Assembly (NCBI GenBank): GCA_017470425.1
Contig: JAFUYT010000019.1
Span: 1-60,141 of the forward strand
Length of the DNA stretch: 60,141 bases
Direction of reading: 5' to 3'
From: Bacteroidaceae bacterium
GTDB taxonomy: Bacteria > Bacteroidota > Bacteroidia > Bacteroidales > Bacteroidaceae
The translations under genes were made by a program, and so were the position numbers. The notes beneath the pieces were generated by a model. It saw only the letters and a program-made list of their open reading frames with translations, was not told the origin of the DNA and searched no databases. Within the stretch, counting starts at the first letter, position 1, and each line of letters begins with the position of its first letter. Positions 25,264 to 33,830 of this stretch are shown here, one piece after another.

Positions 25264-25303
25264 GATTTTATAATTTAAAGATTTTATGATTTAATGATTT
25301 GAC
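25264..25303. repeat. Octamer array upstream of pta
   Basis: Five 8-base units: GATTTTAT, AATTTAAA, GATTTTAT, GATTTAAT, GATTTGAC. They begin 6 bases before the pta start codon, in the gap to the OPT gene. Confidence 0.65.
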
Positions 25304-25331
25304 AATTCTATCTCTTTTAATTTTTCACATT

Positions 25332-27437
25332 TCACATCTTACTCGCCTTCATGCTGGCAACGGTGACATATACAATCAGCAGAATGTAGGCGATGATGGA
25401 GCAGACCTCGGAGAGGGGATTGGCGAGCCAATCGGCGTTGAAGAGGTCCACGCCCAGGAAGCGGAGCAGCGCTGAGACGACACCCATCAGTGCGCCACCG
25501 GCGATGAAGCCAGAGGCTAAAAGCGTGCCGCGGTCGCCACGGGCTTTGTTCAGAGCCGTATCCTTGCTGCGGGTCGTGACATACCAGTTGATGGCGCCGC
25601 CCACGACGAGCGGCACATTGAGCTCCAACGGGATGAACATACCCAGCGCAAAGGCCAGCACGGGGACATCCAGGATATTGAGCAGCAAGGCCAGCAGGGC
25701 ACCCACGCCATAGAGCGTCCAGGGTGCGCCCTGCCCCATCATCAGCGGTTCGATGACGGCGGCCATGGCATTGGCCTGCGGAGCCACCATCGCGTGCTCA
25801 CCCGTGAAGCCGTAGGTCTTGTTCAGGATGATGATGACGCCGCCCACGGTGGCTGCCGAGACGAGCACGCCGAGGAACTTCCACGTCTCCTGCTTCGCGG
25901 GCGTGGTGCCGAGCCAGTAGCCGATCTTCAGGTCGGTGATGAAACCGCCGGCCATGGACAATGCGGTGCAGACGACACCGCCGATAATCATCGAGGCCAC
26001 CATGCCGCTGGTGCCTTGCAACCCCACCGCCACGAGGATGAGGGAGGCGATGATGAGGGTCATGAGGGTCATGCCACTGACGGGATTCGAGCCCACGATG
26101 GCGATAGCGTTGGCAGCCACCGTAGTGAAGAGGAAGGCGATGACGGTCACCACCAACCAGGCCACCAGGGCCTGCAGGAAGCTGTGGATGACGCCCACGT
26201 AGAAGAACACAAAGATGATGGCCAGGGCCACGACGACGGCGATAGCCAGGAAGCGCATCGAGAGGTCGCGGTCGGTGCGCAGCGTGGCAGCGGCCACGTC
26301 CTTACCCTTGCCGCGCAGTTCACGTCCGGCAAGGCCCACGGCGCCCTTGATGACGCCCCAGCTCTTGACGATGCCGATGACACCTGCCATGGCGATGGCG
26401 CCGATGCCGATGTAGCGGGCGTAGTCCTTAAAAATCAGCTGCGGATCCATCTGGCTGAGCATCACGGAGCCGTCGGTCGTCATGCCCAGGAGCGGGATGA
26501 GGAACCACCAGACGAAGAGCGAGCCGGCGCAGATGATGGCGGCGTACTTCAGTCCCACGATGTAGCCGAGACCAAGCATGGCGGCACCGGTATTGATGGA
26601 GAAGGTGAGCTTCACGCGCTGTACCAAGTCCTCGCCCCACGCAGTCATGCGGGTCGTGAGCGTCTCATGCCACCAGCCGAAGGTGCTGACCACGAAGTCA
26701 TACAGACCGCCGATGGCTGCCGCAAGGAAGAGGGTAGAAGCCCCGCTCCCCGCTCCCCCCGTGGGGGGGAGAGCCTCTTTTCCATTTGATCTCTCATAAA
26801 CCTTTCCAGAGGACATGGAGTTCTCCCCCCCACGGGGGGAGTCAGAGAGGGGCCTTTGCCCGCTCACCAGCACCTGCGTGGTGGCCGTGGCCTCGGGGAA
26901 GGGGTACTTGCCGTGCATATCCTTGACGAAATAGCGCCGGAAGGGGATGAGGAAGAGGATGCCGAGACAGCCGCCGAGGAGCGAGGAGAGGAAGACCTGC
27001 ATGAAGTTGACTGTGATCTCTGGGTACTTGGCCTGCAGGATATACAGGGCGGGAAGCGTGAAGATGGCACCCGCCACGATGACGCCTGACGAGGCACCTA
27101 TGCTCTGGATGATGACATTCTCGCCCAGCGCACCCTTGCGCCTGGCAGCGGTGCTGAGCCCCACGGCAATGATGGCGATGGGGATAGCGGCCTCGAAGAC
27201 CTGGCCCACCTTCAAACCCAGATAGGCAGCGGCCGCCGAGAAGACCACCGCCATGATGAGACCCCACGAGACGCTCCACGCGTTCACCTCGGGGTACTCA
27301 CGGTCGCCCTGCATCAGAGGCTCGTACTGCTCACCTTCACGCAGCTCGCGGAAGGCGTTGTCGGGGAGGGAGGCCCCCACCTGCCCCTCACTGTGAAGGA
27401 GGGGAGTAGTATCCTTTGTCATTTGTTTCTTATTCAT
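25332..27437 (-). CDS. OPT-family oligopeptide transporter with in-frame repeat insertions
   Basis: 701 residues with about 14-16 membrane helices; an OPT-family transporter for small peptides or metal chelates across the inner membrane. Family signs: LPDNAFRELREGEQYEPLM before the first helix, then GLIMAVVFSAAAAYLGLKVGQVFEAAIP and ATATTQVLVSG. Two stretches are foreign to the family. Residues about 11-22 (TPLLHSEGQVGA) come from a family B hairpin repeat, and residues about 195-233 from the family A palindromic element, placed in the loop just after TTQVLVSGQR and before ASTLFLAAAIGGLYDF. Neither breaks the frame. A second ATG at codon 6 is an alternative start. Confidence 0.92.
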   Translation of the reverse strand: MNKKQMTKDTTPLLHSEGQVGASLPDNAFRELREGEQYEPLMQGDREYPEVNAWSVSWGLIMAVVFSAAAAYLGLKVGQVFEAAIPIAIIAVGLSTAARRKGALGENVIIQSIGASSGVIVAGAIFTLPALYILQAKYPEITVNFMQVFLSSLLGGCLGILFLIPFRRYFVKDMHGKYPFPEATATTQVLVSGQRPLSDSPRGGENSMSSGKVYERSNGKEALPPTGGAGSGASTLFLAAAIGGLYDFVVSTFGWWHETLTTRMTAWGEDLVQRVKLTFSINTGAAMLGLGYIVGLKYAAIICAGSLFVWWFLIPLLGMTTDGSVMLSQMDPQLIFKDYARYIGIGAIAMAGVIGIVKSWGVIKGAVGLAGRELRGKGKDVAAATLRTDRDLSMRFLAIAVVVALAIIFVFFYVGVIHSFLQALVAWLVVTVIAFLFTTVAANAIAIVGSNPVSGMTLMTLIIASLILVAVGLQGTSGMVASMIIGGVVCTALSMAGGFITDLKIGYWLGTTPAKQETWKFLGVLVSAATVGGVIIILNKTYGFTGEHAMVAPQANAMAAVIEPLMMGQGAPWTLYGVGALLALLLNILDVPVLAFALGMFIPLELNVPLVVGGAINWYVTTRSKDTALNKARGDRGTLLASGFIAGGALMGVVSALLRFLGVDLFNADWLANPLSEVCSIIAYILLIVYVTVASMKASKM
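26740..26853 (-). repeat. In-frame palindromic coding element, family A, copy 2
   Basis: 114 bp (38 codons), same orientation and reading frame relative to its host gene as copy 1 at 1431-1535. It encodes PLSDSPRGGENSMSSGKV, a variable 8-residue stretch, then ALPPTGGAGSGA. Outer ends are GCCCCTCTC and GAGCGGGGC on the minus strand; each end has its own GC-rich hairpin. The central part is 9 bp longer than in copy 1, again a multiple of three. Confidence 0.85.
27371..27407 (-). repeat. Family B hairpin repeat in the OPT N-terminal codons
   Basis: Minus strand: ACTCCCCTCC, a short loop, GAGGGGCAGG, then TGGGGGCCTC. It matches the other family B copies at 27500-27573, 33831-33868 and 33991-34027. 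Confidence 0.6.
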
Positions 27438-27499
27438 TTTATTTTCTCGTTATTGCGTTCTACCGTTGTGGCGTTATTGCGTTATTCTCTCAACTATCT

Positions 27500-27573
27500 A
27501 CTCCCCTCCCTACCGCTCGGCGCTCTGCGACGCTTGACACTTCAAGAAGGGAGGGGCAGGGGGGTGGGTCTTT
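27500..27573 (+). repeat. Family B repeat between dacA and the OPT gene
   Basis: Arms ACTCCCCTCCC (27500-27510) and GGGAGGGGCAGG plus GGGGTGGGTCTT (27549-27572), separated by about 38 bases. The right end reaches the dacA stop codon (27572-27574). Confidence 0.65.
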
Positions 27574-28339
27574 AAAACTCATCCTCCGTAAGAATCCTCT
27601 CCAAATCCTCTGCACTCACGCGCAGCTGGAACGAGCCACGGAAGGCGACGGAGATGCCGCCGGTCTCCTCGGAGACGACGATGGCCAGCGCATCGGTCTC
27701 CTGCGACACGCCGAGCGCCGCGCGATGGCGAAGGCCCAGCTCCTTCGGCAGGTTCAGGTCGTGGGCCACGGGCAGGATGCAGCCGGCAGCGGCGATGCGC
27801 TTGTGGGCGATGACCATGCCGCCGTCGTGCAACGGTGAGTTCTTGAAGAAGATATTCTCGATGAGGCGCTGACTGATCTTGGCATCGACATACTCGCCCG
27901 ACCGGATGAAATCATTGAGCGGCAGCGAGCGCTGCATCACGATGAGCGCCCCCACCTTCTGCTTCGACATCGACAGGCAGGCCAGGACGATCGGCATGAT
28001 GTCCTCCCGCTTGTGTGTCTGTTTCTCCTCGCCGCTGAAGAAGCGGACTGCCGCGCGCACGCGCTCGTGCGTACCTATACTATAAAAGAACTTCCTGATC
28101 TCATCCTGGAACAGGATCAACAGGGCGATAGCGCCCACGCTGACCACACGATCCAGCAGTGTCCCCAGCAGCCGCATCTCCAGGATCTGCGATATGAACA
28201 GCCAGAAGACAATGAAGATGAGCACGCCGAAGAAGATATTCAGCGAGCGCGATTCCTTCATCAAGCGGTAGGCATAGTAAAGCAGGATAGCCACCAGAAG
28301 GATATCTATGAAGTCTTTAAGGCCGAAGGAGAAGAACAC
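27572..28339 (-). CDS. dacA: Diadenylate cyclase (c-di-AMP synthase), CdaA type
   Basis: 255 residues. Three membrane helices in residues 1-75, then a DAC domain that makes the second messenger c-di-AMP from two ATP. The RHR motif is present (LGLRHRAALG). The usual DGA motif reads DGG here (SPLHDGGMVIAHKR): the catalytic aspartate is kept, the alanine is glycine. It follows folP with a 47-bp gap, the common Bacteroidetes order; I infer a role in osmotic and cell-envelope homeostasis from the family. The stop codon lies at the edge of a family B repeat. Confidence 0.93.
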   Translation of the reverse strand: MFFSFGLKDFIDILLVAILLYYAYRLMKESRSLNIFFGVLIFIVFWLFISQILEMRLLGTLLDRVVSVGAIALLILFQDEIRKFFYSIGTHERVRAAVRFFSGEEKQTHKREDIMPIVLACLSMSKQKVGALIVMQRSLPLNDFIRSGEYVDAKISQRLIENIFFKNSPLHDGGMVIAHKRIAAAGCILPVAHDLNLPKELGLRHRAALGVSQETDALAIVVSEETGGISVAFRGSFQLRVSAEDLERILTEDEF

Positions 28340-28384
28340 GGGAGTTGTATTTTAAATGTTGAATGACGAATGAGCTTTGCTATC

Positions 28385-28424
28385 TTTCAATCTTTGAATC
28401 CTTGAATCTTTGAATTTTTCAATC
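28385..28424. repeat. Octamer array at the folP 3' end
   Basis: Five 8-base units: TTTCAATC, TTTGAATC, CTTGAATC, TTTGAATT, TTTCAATC. The folP stop codon (28387-28389) and its last 12 codons or so are inside the array. Confidence 0.8.
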
Positions 28425-29283
28425 TTCCCACCACCCTCACGGCTTCGACCGCCTCGCGCACGTCATGGACGCGGAGGATGTGGGCGCCAGCCTGGAGGGC
28501 GAGGGTGTTCAGGACGGTGGTGCCGTTGAGGGCGCCGTCGGGCGTCGTGTCCAGCAGCCGCCAGATCATGGATTTGCGGGAGATGCCTACCAGCATGGGG
28601 TTGTCCGGGAAGAGGGCGATGAGGTCGGTGAGGTGACGCATCACGACGTAGTTCTGCGCCTGCGTCTTGCCGAAGCCGAAGCCGGGATCCAGGATGACGT
28701 CCGCCACACCGATCTCATACAGCTGCTGCAGGCGCTCGGCAAAGAAACGGGCCATGTCCGCCATGAATGTCGCTTCATCCGGCACAGTGACGCCCGGAGC
28801 TGCAGTGTCCGCGACGGAAGTCTCCGCGGCGGCAATGGCATCGTCGGCCTTCCCGCCGCTATGTGTGAGGATATAAGGTACGCGCAGATCGGCGACGGTC
28901 TCGAACATCGCAGCACTGCCGCCACTGACATCGTTGATGATGACGGCGCCGAAATCATGGATGCAGCACCGTGCGACCGACGGGCGGAAGGTATCGATGC
29001 TCACGAGGGCATCGGGCCATTCCCGGCGGATGACCGCCAAGGCTCCCGCGAGCCGCCGGATCTCTTCCTCCTCCGTCACCTCAGCAGCACCCGGTCGTGT
29101 GCTGAAGGCTCCCACGTCGATGATGGCAGCACCCTCCGCCAGGATCTGCGCAGCACGCGCCCGCACCGCCTCCGCGCCCTCGGTGCGGCTGGCGGCATAG
29201 AACGAGTCGGGCGTCACGTTGAGGATGCCCATGACCATCGGTTCCGCGAAATCCAGCAGGCGGCCTGCGATGTTGACTGTCAT
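28387..29283 (-). CDS. folP: Dihydropteroate synthase
   Basis: 298 residues. It joins 6-hydroxymethyl-dihydropterin diphosphate with p-aminobenzoate in folate synthesis and is the sulfonamide target. Motifs: VMGILNVTPDSFYAASR (strand 1 and loop 1), GAAIIDVGAFSTRPGA, DTFRPSVAR, INDVSGG, DPGFGFGKTQAQN and VGISRKSMI. The C-terminal end (about residues 286-298, KNSKIQGFKD) is encoded by the octamer array and is not family sequence; the conserved protein ends near VRVVGRL. Probably in one operon with the downstream dacA. Confidence 0.95.
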   Translation of the reverse strand: MTVNIAGRLLDFAEPMVMGILNVTPDSFYAASRTEGAEAVRARAAQILAEGAAIIDVGAFSTRPGAAEVTEEEEIRRLAGALAVIRREWPDALVSIDTFRPSVARCCIHDFGAVIINDVSGGSAAMFETVADLRVPYILTHSGGKADDAIAAAETSVADTAAPGVTVPDEATFMADMARFFAERLQQLYEIGVADVILDPGFGFGKTQAQNYVVMRHLTDLIALFPDNPMLVGISRKSMIWRLLDTTPDGALNGTTVLNTLALQAGAHILRVHDVREAVEAVRVVGRLKNSKIQGFKD

Positions 29284-29316
29284 CTTGATGCGGGTGAAGG
29301 GATGAGGAGTGAATGC

Positions 29317-30195
29317 TCAGAGTTGGCTTTCGCTGATGCTGAAGGTGTCGCCGCTACTCATGTCACCGGTGTTGAGGCCGAGCTTGAGCCATTTCATGCG
29401 CTGCTGGCTGGTGCCGTGGGTGAAGCTCTCGGGCTGCGAGTAGCCGCGGGCTTTCTCCTGAAGGTAGTTGTCACCAATGACCTTGGCGCAGTTGATGGCT
29501 TCCATCAGGTCACCGTCCTCGATGGAACCGAACATCTTGCCCTCGTGACAGCCCCAGACACCGGCGTAGAAGTCGGCCTGCAACTCGATGCGCACGCTGA
29601 CCTTGTTGGCATCGGTCTCACTCATGCGCGCCATCTGGCTGTGGGCACTGTTGAGGGTGCCGAGGAGATGCTGCACGTGGTGACCCACCTCATGCGCAAT
29701 GACATAGGCATAAGCAAAATCGCCATCAGCGCCGAGTGTCTTCTTCATGTCCGAGAAGAAGGAGAGGTCGATGTACAGGGCCTGGTCGGCAGAGCAGTAG
29801 AAGGGGCCCACCTGGGCGTTGCCTGCGCCGCAGCCCGTCTGCACACTACCCGTGTAGAGCACCATGCGAGGCGGCACATAGGTCTTGCCCAACTGCGTCT
29901 TGAACACCTCCGTCCACACGTCCTCGGTGCTGGCGAGCACCTGCGAGGCGAACAGCGCCAATTGTTGTTCCTCCTCGGTGAACTCGCGGTCCTGCGACCC
30001 GCTCACCTCTGTGTTGTTGCCCAGCGACTGCTGAAACGCCTGCATACCTGCCTCCAGCGGGTTGCCGCCCGTGAAGTAGGCAATAGCCATTGCGATGATG
30101 ACACCGACGATACCGCCGACACCCGCCTTTGCACCGCCGCTCATGCCGCGGCGGTCATCGACATTAGAACTGGTTCTTCTTCCTGATAAGTCCAT
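29317..30195 (-). CDS. YpfJ-type putative neutral zinc metallopeptidase
   Basis: 292 residues. One membrane helix (GVGGIVGVIIAMAIAYFTGG, near residues 25-44) leads to a periplasmic-facing metallopeptidase-like domain with zinc motif HEVGHHVQHLLG and the family segments YTGSVQTGCGAGNAQVGPFYC and ELQADFYAGVWGCH. The N-terminal MDLSGRRTSSNVDDRRG is the family's usual start, which fixes the start at 30195; the frame opens 14 codons earlier inside typA sequence. Function is unknown in all species I know of. It starts 4 bases after the typA stop, so it is in the typA operon. Confidence 0.9.
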   Translation of the reverse strand: MDLSGRRTSSNVDDRRGMSGGAKAGVGGIVGVIIAMAIAYFTGGNPLEAGMQAFQQSLGNNTEVSGSQDREFTEEEQQLALFASQVLASTEDVWTEVFKTQLGKTYVPPRMVLYTGSVQTGCGAGNAQVGPFYCSADQALYIDLSFFSDMKKTLGADGDFAYAYVIAHEVGHHVQHLLGTLNSAHSQMARMSETDANKVSVRIELQADFYAGVWGCHEGKMFGSIEDGDLMEAINCAKVIGDNYLQEKARGYSQPESFTHGTSQQRMKWLKLGLNTGDMSSGDTFSISESQL

Positions 30196-30199
30196 AATT

Positions 30200-32005
30200 T
30201 TATTCTCTATTGGCGCGTTTGCGCTCCAAATGATCAAGGATGATTTTTCTCATTCTCATGCTCTTGGGCGTCACCTCCACGTACTCGTCCTCCTTGATGT
30301 ACTCGAGGGCTTCCTCGAGAGAGAGGAGGGTGGCTGGGATGATGCGCACCTTCTCATCGGAGCCGCTGGCGCGCATATTCGTGAGCTGCTTGTTCTTGGT
30401 CACGTTGATGACGAGGTCGTTCTCGTGGATGTGCTCGCCCACGACCTGCCCGGCATACACCTCCGTCTGCGGCTCGATGAAAAACTTGCCGCGGTCCTGC
30501 AGGTTGTTGATGGCATAGGCGAAGGCGGTGCCGCCCTCCAGAGCAATCATGGAGCCGGCGGTGCGTCGGACAATCTCGCCCTTGTAGGGCTGGTATTCCT
30601 TGTAGCGGTGGGCCATGATGGCTTCGCCCTGCGAGGCGGTGAGCACGTTGGTGCGCAGGCCGATGATGCCGCGCGAGGGGATGAGGAATTCGATGTTCAC
30701 GCGGTCGCCCTGGCTCTCCATCGACGTCATCTCGCCCTTGCGGCGCGTGACCATGTCGATCATCTTCGAGGCGAACTCCTCGGGCACGTTGATGGTCAGC
30801 TCCTCGATGGGCTCGCAACGCTCGCCCCCGATTTCCTTATAGATCACCTGCGGCTGCCCGACCTGCAGCTCATAGCCCTCGCGGCGCATGGTCTCTATGA
30901 GCACCGAGAGATGCAGCACGCCGCGACCGCTGACGATCCAACGGTCGGTGTAGCCGTCGGGGATCTCCACGCGCAGGGCGAGGTTGCGCTCCAGCTCCTT
31001 CATCAGCCGCTCGTGGATGTGGCGGCTGGTGCACCAGCGTCCTTCCTTGCCGAAGAAGGGGGAGTCGTTGATGGTGAAGAGCATCGACATCGTGGGTTCG
31101 TCGATGCTGATGGTGGGCAGCGCCTCGGGTTCCTCAGCGTCGCAGATGGTGTCGCCGATCTCGAAGTTCGAGAGGCCGATGATGGCACAGATGTCACCGC
31201 TGCCGACGGCATCGGTCTTCTGATGTCCCATGCCCGTGAAGGTGTGCAGCTCCTTGATCTTCGTGCGCTCCTTCGTGCCGTCGCGGTGGGCGATGGTGAT
31301 GGCCATGCCCTCGCGCAGCGTGCCACGGTGCACGCGGCCCACGGCGATGCGGCCCGTGTAGGTCGAGTAGTCGAGGGACGTGATGAGCATTTGCGGCGTG
31401 CCCTCTAACTGCTCGGGCGCAGGGATGTGCTCCAGGATCTGATCGAGCAGATAGAAGATGTTGTCGGTCGGTGTCTGCCAGTCCTCGCCCATCCAGCCCT
31501 GCTTGGCAGAGCCGTAGATGACGGGGAAGTCCAGCTGCTCCTCGGTGGCGTCGAGGTCGCACATCAGGTCGAAGACCATCTCATAGACCTCCTCCGGGCG
31601 GCAGTTGGGCTTATCCACCTTGTTGATGACCACGATGGGCTTCAACCCGATCTGCAGCGCTTTCTGGAGCACAAAACGCGTCTGTGGCATCGGGCCCTCG
31701 AAGGCATCCACCAGCAGCAGACAGCCGTCGGCCATATTCAGCACACGCTCCACCTCGCCGCCGAAGTCGGAGTGTCCCGGCGTGTCGATGATGTTGATCT
31801 TCGTGTCCTTGTAGTTGATGCTGACATTCTTGGAGAGGATGGTGATGCCACGCTCGCGCTCCAGCTCGTTGTTATCGAGCATCAGCTCTCCCGTCTGCTG
31901 GTTGTCGCGGAACAGGTTGCCCGCGAGCAGCATCTTATCCACAAGCGTCGTCTTACCGTGATCGACATGTGCGATAATCGCAATATTTCGAATGTTTTGT
32001 TTCAT
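30200..32005 (-). CDS. typA: Translational GTPase TypA/BipA
   Basis: 601 residues, family-typical. A ribosome-binding GTPase of the EF-G/LepA group with a role in ribosome assembly and stress growth. G motifs: HVDHGKTTL (P-loop), RGITI (switch), [14 protein letters not shown] and NKVDKP. Domains II, III and V follow with the TypA-specific C-terminal end ([26 protein letters not shown]). Its promoter reads away from rpsO, with an Rpn-type nuclease gene between the two. Confidence 0.97.
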   Translation of the reverse strand: MKQNIRNIAIIAHVDHGKTTLVDKMLLAGNLFRDNQQTGELMLDNNELERERGITILSKNVSINYKDTKINIIDTPGHSDFGGEVERVLNMADGCLLLVDAFEGPMPQTRFVLQKALQIGLKPIVVINKVDKPNCRPEEVYEMVFDLMCDLDATEEQLDFPVIYGSAKQGWMGEDWQTPTDNIFYLLDQILEHIPAPEQLEGTPQMLITSLDYSTYTGRIAVGRVHRGTLREGMAITIAHRDGTKERTKIKELHTFTGMGHQKTDAVGSGDICAIIGLSNFEIGDTICDAEEPEALPTISIDEPTMSMLFTINDSPFFGKEGRWCTSRHIHERLMKELERNLALRVEIPDGYTDRWIVSGRGVLHLSVLIETMRREGYELQVGQPQVIYKEIGGERCEPIEELTINVPEEFASKMIDMVTRRKGEMTSMESQGDRVNIEFLIPSRGIIGLRTNVLTASQGEAIMAHRYKEYQPYKGEIVRRTAGSMIALEGGTAFAYAINNLQDRGKFFIEPQTEVYAGQVVGEHIHENDLVINVTKNKQLTNMRASGSDEKVRIIPATLLSLEEALEYIKEDEYVEVTPKSMRMRKIILDHLERKRANRE

Positions 32006-32033
32006 GCTATACCTACTTAACGAAATGTGGGCA

Positions 32034-32041
32034 CAAAGGTA
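32034..32041 (-). promoter_or_regulatory. typA -7 promoter box
   Basis: TACCTTTG on the minus strand, 28 bases before the typA start codon. Confidence 0.65.
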
Positions 32042-32177
32042 CGCAAAAAACCGTCCGCGAGCAAAGCACGTCCGCAGGAAAAATATTTTTTAACACAATT
32101 CATACGCACACCGCACAGGAAATGACCTTTATCTGCCCACAGGCGTGGAAGGGGGGGATAATGATGCGGTATAGTTG

Positions 32178-33137
32178 TTACAGCGCAGCTATCTGCTCGG
32201 GGGCGAGACCAGTTACTTGGGCAATGACATCAGCGGCCAAGCCAAGCCCTTTCATCTTTCGGGCGTTCTCAAGATTCGCTTGCCGCTCACCCTCGGCACG
32301 ACCCTCAGCACGACCCTCAGCACGCCCCTCAGCACGCCCCTCAGCACGCCCTGTAGTCAACCCTTCGTTATGCCCCTCGCGCCAGCCATCGCGCTTAGCA
32401 GTCTCCCAGATATCGTTCTGCTGGTGGACACGCACCATGAAGTCCTCATAGGCACGACGTTCCTCACGCGTCATACGCATGTAGTCGAGCTTCTCCTTGG
32501 CCTCCTGCAAGCCAGGCGTCTGCGTGTCGTCGCGGATGATGCCATCCTTTAGATAGGCCATCCACTCCTCAATGGGTGTGCGGGCAACCTCGTTGAACTG
32601 ATTCACGCGAAGCAGGAAATATTCAGGGAACGCCTCCCGGGGGGAGGTCACCGATGCACCGGCACTGACGATGTCAGACTCACGGCTGTTGAACTGCAGG
32701 ACGGAGTCGGGATGTGTCATGCCCGTGAAGACCGTCGTGCCGTGGTAGATGTAATCCTCGCCGCTGCCAAGGTCGAAGTAGAGCACGTTGATGGAATAGA
32801 CCTTGTGGATGTTCTCATAATCCTGACCTATCCGCAACTGCTCGACAATGGCCTTTGCCGTGCCGAAGAGGATGCGCTGCATGAAGTGCGACTCACGACC
32901 TAACTGCACCTCTACGATAATAATCTCACCGTCGGCAGTCTTGGCTTTCACGTCAACGCGGTTCGATTTATCGTCGGCATCGTTCCGGTTACTCTCGCTT
33001 TCCAATATCTCTGTGATGGTGATCTTCTGACCGATGAGCACTGTCATCAAACCCTCCAGCACGGCGGCGTTGGCCTTGTCACGCAGGATGCGTTTGATGG
33101 CCCAGTCGAAACGTATGTAGTCGTTGCTCTTTCCCAT
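32178..33137 (-). CDS. Rpn-family PD-(D/E)XK nuclease / transposase-like protein
   Basis: 319 residues. The N-terminal RFDWAIKRILRDKAN and the segment NRVDVKAKTADGEIIIVEVQ (D...ExQ) fit the PD-(D/E)XK family of Rpn-type proteins, DNA nucleases implicated in recA-independent recombination and common as mobile or defence genes in Bacteroidetes. The conserved FPEYFLLRVNQFN follows. The C-terminus has five RAEG repeats encoded by a 12-bp tandem repeat, then ANLENARKMKGLGLAADVIAQVTGL, a predicted helix. It has its own promoter and lies between typA and rpsO. The biological role is unknown. Confidence 0.88.
   Translation of the reverse strand: MGKSNDYIRFDWAIKRILRDKANAAVLEGLMTVLIGQKITITEILESESNRNDADDKSNRVDVKAKTADGEIIIVEVQLGRESHFMQRILFGTAKAIVEQLRIGQDYENIHKVYSINVLYFDLGSGEDYIYHGTTVFTGMTHPDSVLQFNSRESDIVSAGASVTSPREAFPEYFLLRVNQFNEVARTPIEEWMAYLKDGIIRDDTQTPGLQEAKEKLDYMRMTREERRAYEDFMVRVHQQNDIWETAKRDGWREGHNEGLTTGRAEGRAEGRAEGRAEGRAEGERQANLENARKMKGLGLAADVIAQVTGLAPEQIAAL
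32291..32350. repeat. 12-bp tandem repeat, five units, in the rpn gene
   Basis: Units CCTCGGCACGAC, CCTCAGCACGAC, then CCTCAGCACGCC three times. It encodes the RAEG repeat on the minus strand; gain or loss of a unit keeps the frame. Confidence 0.9.
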
Positions 33138-33171
33138 ATATGATAAACATCTGTTTGGCTATTACTGACCG

Positions 33172-33179
33172 CAAAAATA
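33172..33179 (-). promoter_or_regulatory. rpn gene -7 promoter box
   Basis: TATTTTTG on the minus strand, 34 bases before the rpn start codon. Confidence 0.5.
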
Positions 33180-33437
33180 AGGAGAATAATTGAATGGACA
33201 AAACGAATCTCTACTTTTTTCGCTTCAAGGCTCAAAAAAGGCCCTTCGAAGCAATGGCCCCGGAAATAGCTGAGTACTTCAAGACACAACCCGCCCTGAA
33301 GACTTGGCTCCATCACGGGGAGATTGGCGGTAGTGGCATAGGAGGAAGTATGCGGTGTGCGCATGAAAAGTGTTAAAAAATATATTTGATTGATGCGATT
33401 TTTCACTTTTCATGTTTCTCGTTCCATTAAAAAGGCG

Positions 33438-33445
33438 TACCTTTG
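33438..33445 (+). promoter_or_regulatory. rpsO -7 promoter box
   Basis: TACCTTTG followed by a leader of about 108 bases before the rpsO start codon, long enough for regulatory structure. Confidence 0.65.
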
Positions 33446-33559
33446 CGGCCGCAAATCCCGAAAGACGGGTGCATTCGAGGGTGGGTGCACGACGATTGAT
33501 GACGACGGCTCTCCACCTGAAGGATGTAATTCATTCACTCCACAATCATCAAAAACATT

Positions 33560-33829
33560 ATGTACTTAGATTCCGCTAAGAAAGCTGAACTCTTCGAACA
33601 GTTCGGCGGCGGCGCCACCAACACGGGTAGCGCAGAAAGCCAGATCGCACTCTTCACCTATCGCATCGCTCACCTCACTGAGCACATGAAGCAGAACCGC
33701 AAGGACCACAGCACCGAGCGTGCACTCACCGGTCTCGTCGGTAAGCGTCGTGCCCTGCTCAACTACCTGAAGAAGCGCGACATCAACCGCTACCGTGCGA
33801 TCATCAAGGCGCTGGGTCTGCGTAAGTAA
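33560..33829 (+). CDS. rpsO: 30S ribosomal protein S15
   Basis: 89 residues, full length. It binds 16S rRNA early in small-subunit assembly. Conserved signs: GSAESQIALFTYRIAHLTEHMKQNRKDHST (usually TGSPEVQIALLT), GLVGKRRALLNYLKKRD and the C-terminal YRAIIKALGLRK. Codon bias is strong. Own promoter with a long leader; a hairpin of family B and a classical terminator follow the stop. Confidence 0.98.
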   Translation: MYLDSAKKAELFEQFGGGATNTGSAESQIALFTYRIAHLTEHMKQNRKDHSTERALTGLVGKRRALLNYLKKRDINRYRAIIKALGLRK

Positions 33830-33830
33830 A

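Larger units (their letters stand above)
33138..33559. other. Gap between the rpn gene and rpsO
   Basis: 422 bp. It holds the rpn promoter (33172-33179), the rpsO promoter (33438-33445) and the rpsO leader. A 60-codon frame at 33194-33376 (MDKTNLYFFRFKAQKRPFE) has no recognisable relatives and no promoter of its own. The leader at 33446-33559 has a possible GTGCA/TGCAC hairpin (33469-33490) and could be an S15 feedback site, which I cannot show. Confidence 0.6.

Noticed and set aside
28465-30186. 573-codon open frame on the plus strand opposite folP and the zinc peptidase gene
   Set aside because: It runs antisense to two clearly recognised genes; its sequence is low in complexity and has no family features. 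Long antisense frames are expected in GC-rich DNA. The same reasoning removes 51865-53562 (+), 30095-31408 (+), 25794-26789 (+), 45537-46646 (+), 40806-42095 (-) and 57231-58751 (-).
32641-32660. A third family A element in the rpn gene (CCTCCCGGGGGGAGG at about 32633-32647)
   Set aside because: It has one short GC-rich hairpin but neither the SPRGGE...ALPPTGGA peptide nor the paired arms.
33194-33376. Small 60-codon gene upstream of rpsO
   Set aside because: No promoter, no recognisable motif and no codon bias like its neighbours; kept only as a note in the gap entry.
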